Below are positions 5,884 to 6,787 of a stretch of DNA of 6,787 nucleotides, piece by piece; position 1 is the stretch's first letter; each line of letters begins with the position of its first letter. The stretch comes from Sulfurimonas sp. Its GTDB lineage: Bacteria; Campylobacterota; Campylobacteria; Campylobacterales; Sulfurimonadaceae. The stretch is taken from positions 1 through 6,787 of the forward strand of contig QNZR01000106.1 in NCBI GenBank assembly GCA_003978475.1. Direction: 5' to 3'. The notes under the pieces were generated by a model. The model made no database searches, was not told where the DNA came from, and saw only the letters and a program-made list of their open reading frames with translations. The translations under genes and the position numbers were made by a program.

Positions 5884-6598
5884 ACTTCAGGCAAAAAATC
5901 TGGTGAAACATATTAAAGATTTACATATTGTCAACGGGATCTCTTTGGAGGTGAAAAGCGGTGAGGTAGTGGGGCTTTTGGGTCCCAATGGTGCGGGAAA
6001 GACCACAACATTTTACATGATTTGCGGATTAATCGACGCGACCGAGGGAGAGGTACTGCTTGACGATGAGAATATTTCACAACTACCGTTGCATCGTCGC
6101 GCCCAAAAAGGCATCGGTTATTTACCGCAGGAGGCGTCGATTTTTAAAGATTTAAGTGTCGAGGAGAATCTCATGGTAGCGGCACAGGTCTCCATTAAAG
6201 AGCCGTTGAAACGCGAGCAGCGCATTGACGAGTTATTGGAGATGTTTAACATTGAACCCATCCGTAACCGCAAAGGCATTAGTCTCAGCGGCGGTGAACG
6301 TCGTCGTGCCGAGATTGCCCGTGCTCTGGTGAATTCACCGCGATTCCTACTTTTGGATGAGCCGTTTGCCGGGGTTGATCCTTTGGCGGTGAGTGATATT
6401 CAAGATATTATTTCTCAACTGGTGTCGTATGGTATTGGTGTGCTCATTACCGATCATAACGTACGTGAGACTCTGGCAGTGTGTGACCGTGCCTATGTTA
6501 TAAAAAGCGGAGAGCTCCTGGCAGCAGGTACGAGCGAAGCGATTGGCATGAATGATGATGTGCGCAAGTATTATCTGGGCGAATCGTTTAAGTTGTAA
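5876..6598 (+). CDS. lptB: Lipopolysaccharide export ATP-binding protein LptB
   Basis: LptB is the cytoplasmic ATPase that, with LptF and LptG, pulls lipopolysaccharide out of the inner membrane and feeds it to the Lpt bridge. The 240 residues are the usual length. Walker A is GPNGAGKTT at 36-44, the Q-loop is YLPQEAS with Q85, the ABC signature is LSGGERRR at 137-144, Walker B is FLLLDEP with D161-E162, and the switch His is H194 in TDHNV. FAGVDPLAVSDIQ (164-176) and the GIGVLITDHNVRETL stretch (186-200) are characteristic of LptB rather than of amino-acid transporter ATPases. The start has AGGA at 5863-5866 as ribosome-binding site. In many proteobacteria lptB sits directly before rpoN, as here; however the usual upstream partner lptA is missing and tsaE takes its place. 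Confidence 0.95.
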   Translation: MHKLQAKNLVKHIKDLHIVNGISLEVKSGEVVGLLGPNGAGKTTTFYMICGLIDATEGEVLLDDENISQLPLHRRAQKGIGYLPQEASIFKDLSVEENLMVAAQVSIKEPLKREQRIDELLEMFNIEPIRNRKGISLSGGERRRAEIARALVNSPRFLLLDEPFAGVDPLAVSDIQDIISQLVSYGIGVLITDHNVRETLAVCDRAYVIKSGELLAAGTSEAIGMNDDVRKYYLGESFKL

Positions 6599-6600
6599 AT

Positions 6601-6787
6601 ATGCTTAAAGTCAGGCAGAGTGTTGCAACCAAAAATAAGCTTTCCAATACGCTGCGCAACTGGCTTCCGATTTTACACTCAAGTCTGAGTGATCTAAACG
6701 AAGCGATTGCTCCGTTTGTCGAGGCCAATCCTCTTGTTGAAATGACATCAGGATTTGAAGAAAAGTTTGAAAAAAAGATTCCTAAAA
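6601..6787 (+). CDS. rpoN: RNA polymerase sigma-54 factor RpoN, N-terminal part (3' end outside window)
   Basis: The window ends 62 codons into this gene. Sigma-54 directs RNA polymerase to -24/-12 promoters and needs an AAA+ activator; in Campylobacterota it controls many flagellar hook and rod genes. What is visible is Region I, the activator-interacting segment. Residues 13-25 (KLSNTLRNWLPIL) and ANPLVEM (42-48) match the RpoN pattern L..tLR.WLPIL and eNPlvE. The charged stretch at 51-62 (GFEEKFEKKIPK) begins the variable acidic Region II. It starts two bases after the lptB stop with only a weak ribosome-binding site, so its translation probably depends on coupling to lptB. The core-binding and DNA-binding domains, including the RpoN box, cannot be checked. 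Confidence 0.9.
   Translation, partial: MLKVRQSVATKNKLSNTLRNWLPILHSSLSDLNEAIAPFVEANPLVEMTSGFEEKFEKKIPK

Overview
The window reads as a chromosomal segment of a Campylobacterota (epsilonproteobacterial) organism, most like the free-living Sulfurimonas/Sulfuricurvum type. This rests on the moderately AT-rich, tightly packed genes with 2-8 base overlaps, the run S4 protein - (trpD) - tsaE - lptB - rpoN, which I recall from this phylum, and the style of the RpoN N-terminus. I could not search a database, so the genus is an inference. All genes are on the + strand, and coding density is very high.

Region 1 (2-1787) is a three-gene run: the 3' end of a c-di-GMP phosphodiesterase (EAL domain) whose visible catalytic residues are all kept, then two different class I SAM-dependent methyltransferases. 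The first overlaps the EAL gene by ATGA and the second follows after 2 bases. Their substrates are unknown.

Region 2 (1788-4155) begins with a 136-base intergenic stretch carrying a good extended -10 promoter. A 743-residue hybrid sensor histidine kinase follows: signal peptide, a periplasmic domain whose pattern looks like a peptidoglycan-binding SPOR fold, a Pro/Thr/Ser-rich linker, one membrane helix, HisKA, HATPase, a degenerate receiver and an intact receiver. No HPt protein or partner regulator is seen beside it.

Region 3 (4156-6787) is a compact housekeeping operon: an 82-residue S4 RNA-binding protein (RqcP/HslR-like), TrpD (tryptophan synthesis), TsaE (tRNA t6A modification), LptB (ATPase for lipopolysaccharide export) and the first 62 codons of RpoN (sigma-54). 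Every junction is an overlap or a 2-base gap, so co-transcription is very likely. The short gap in front of this operon contains a GG-N10-GC element close to the sigma-54 promoter consensus. If real, sigma-54 could drive an operon ending in its own gene.

I see no tRNA, rRNA, CRISPR array, insertion sequence or phage gene. The gene content is mostly ordinary. The points worth a second look are the SPOR-like sensor kinase with its degenerate receiver, the candidate sigma-54 promoter upstream of rpoN's operon, the isolated trpD, the tandem methyltransferases behind an EAL gene, and a 16-base perfect palindrome at the start of tsaE.
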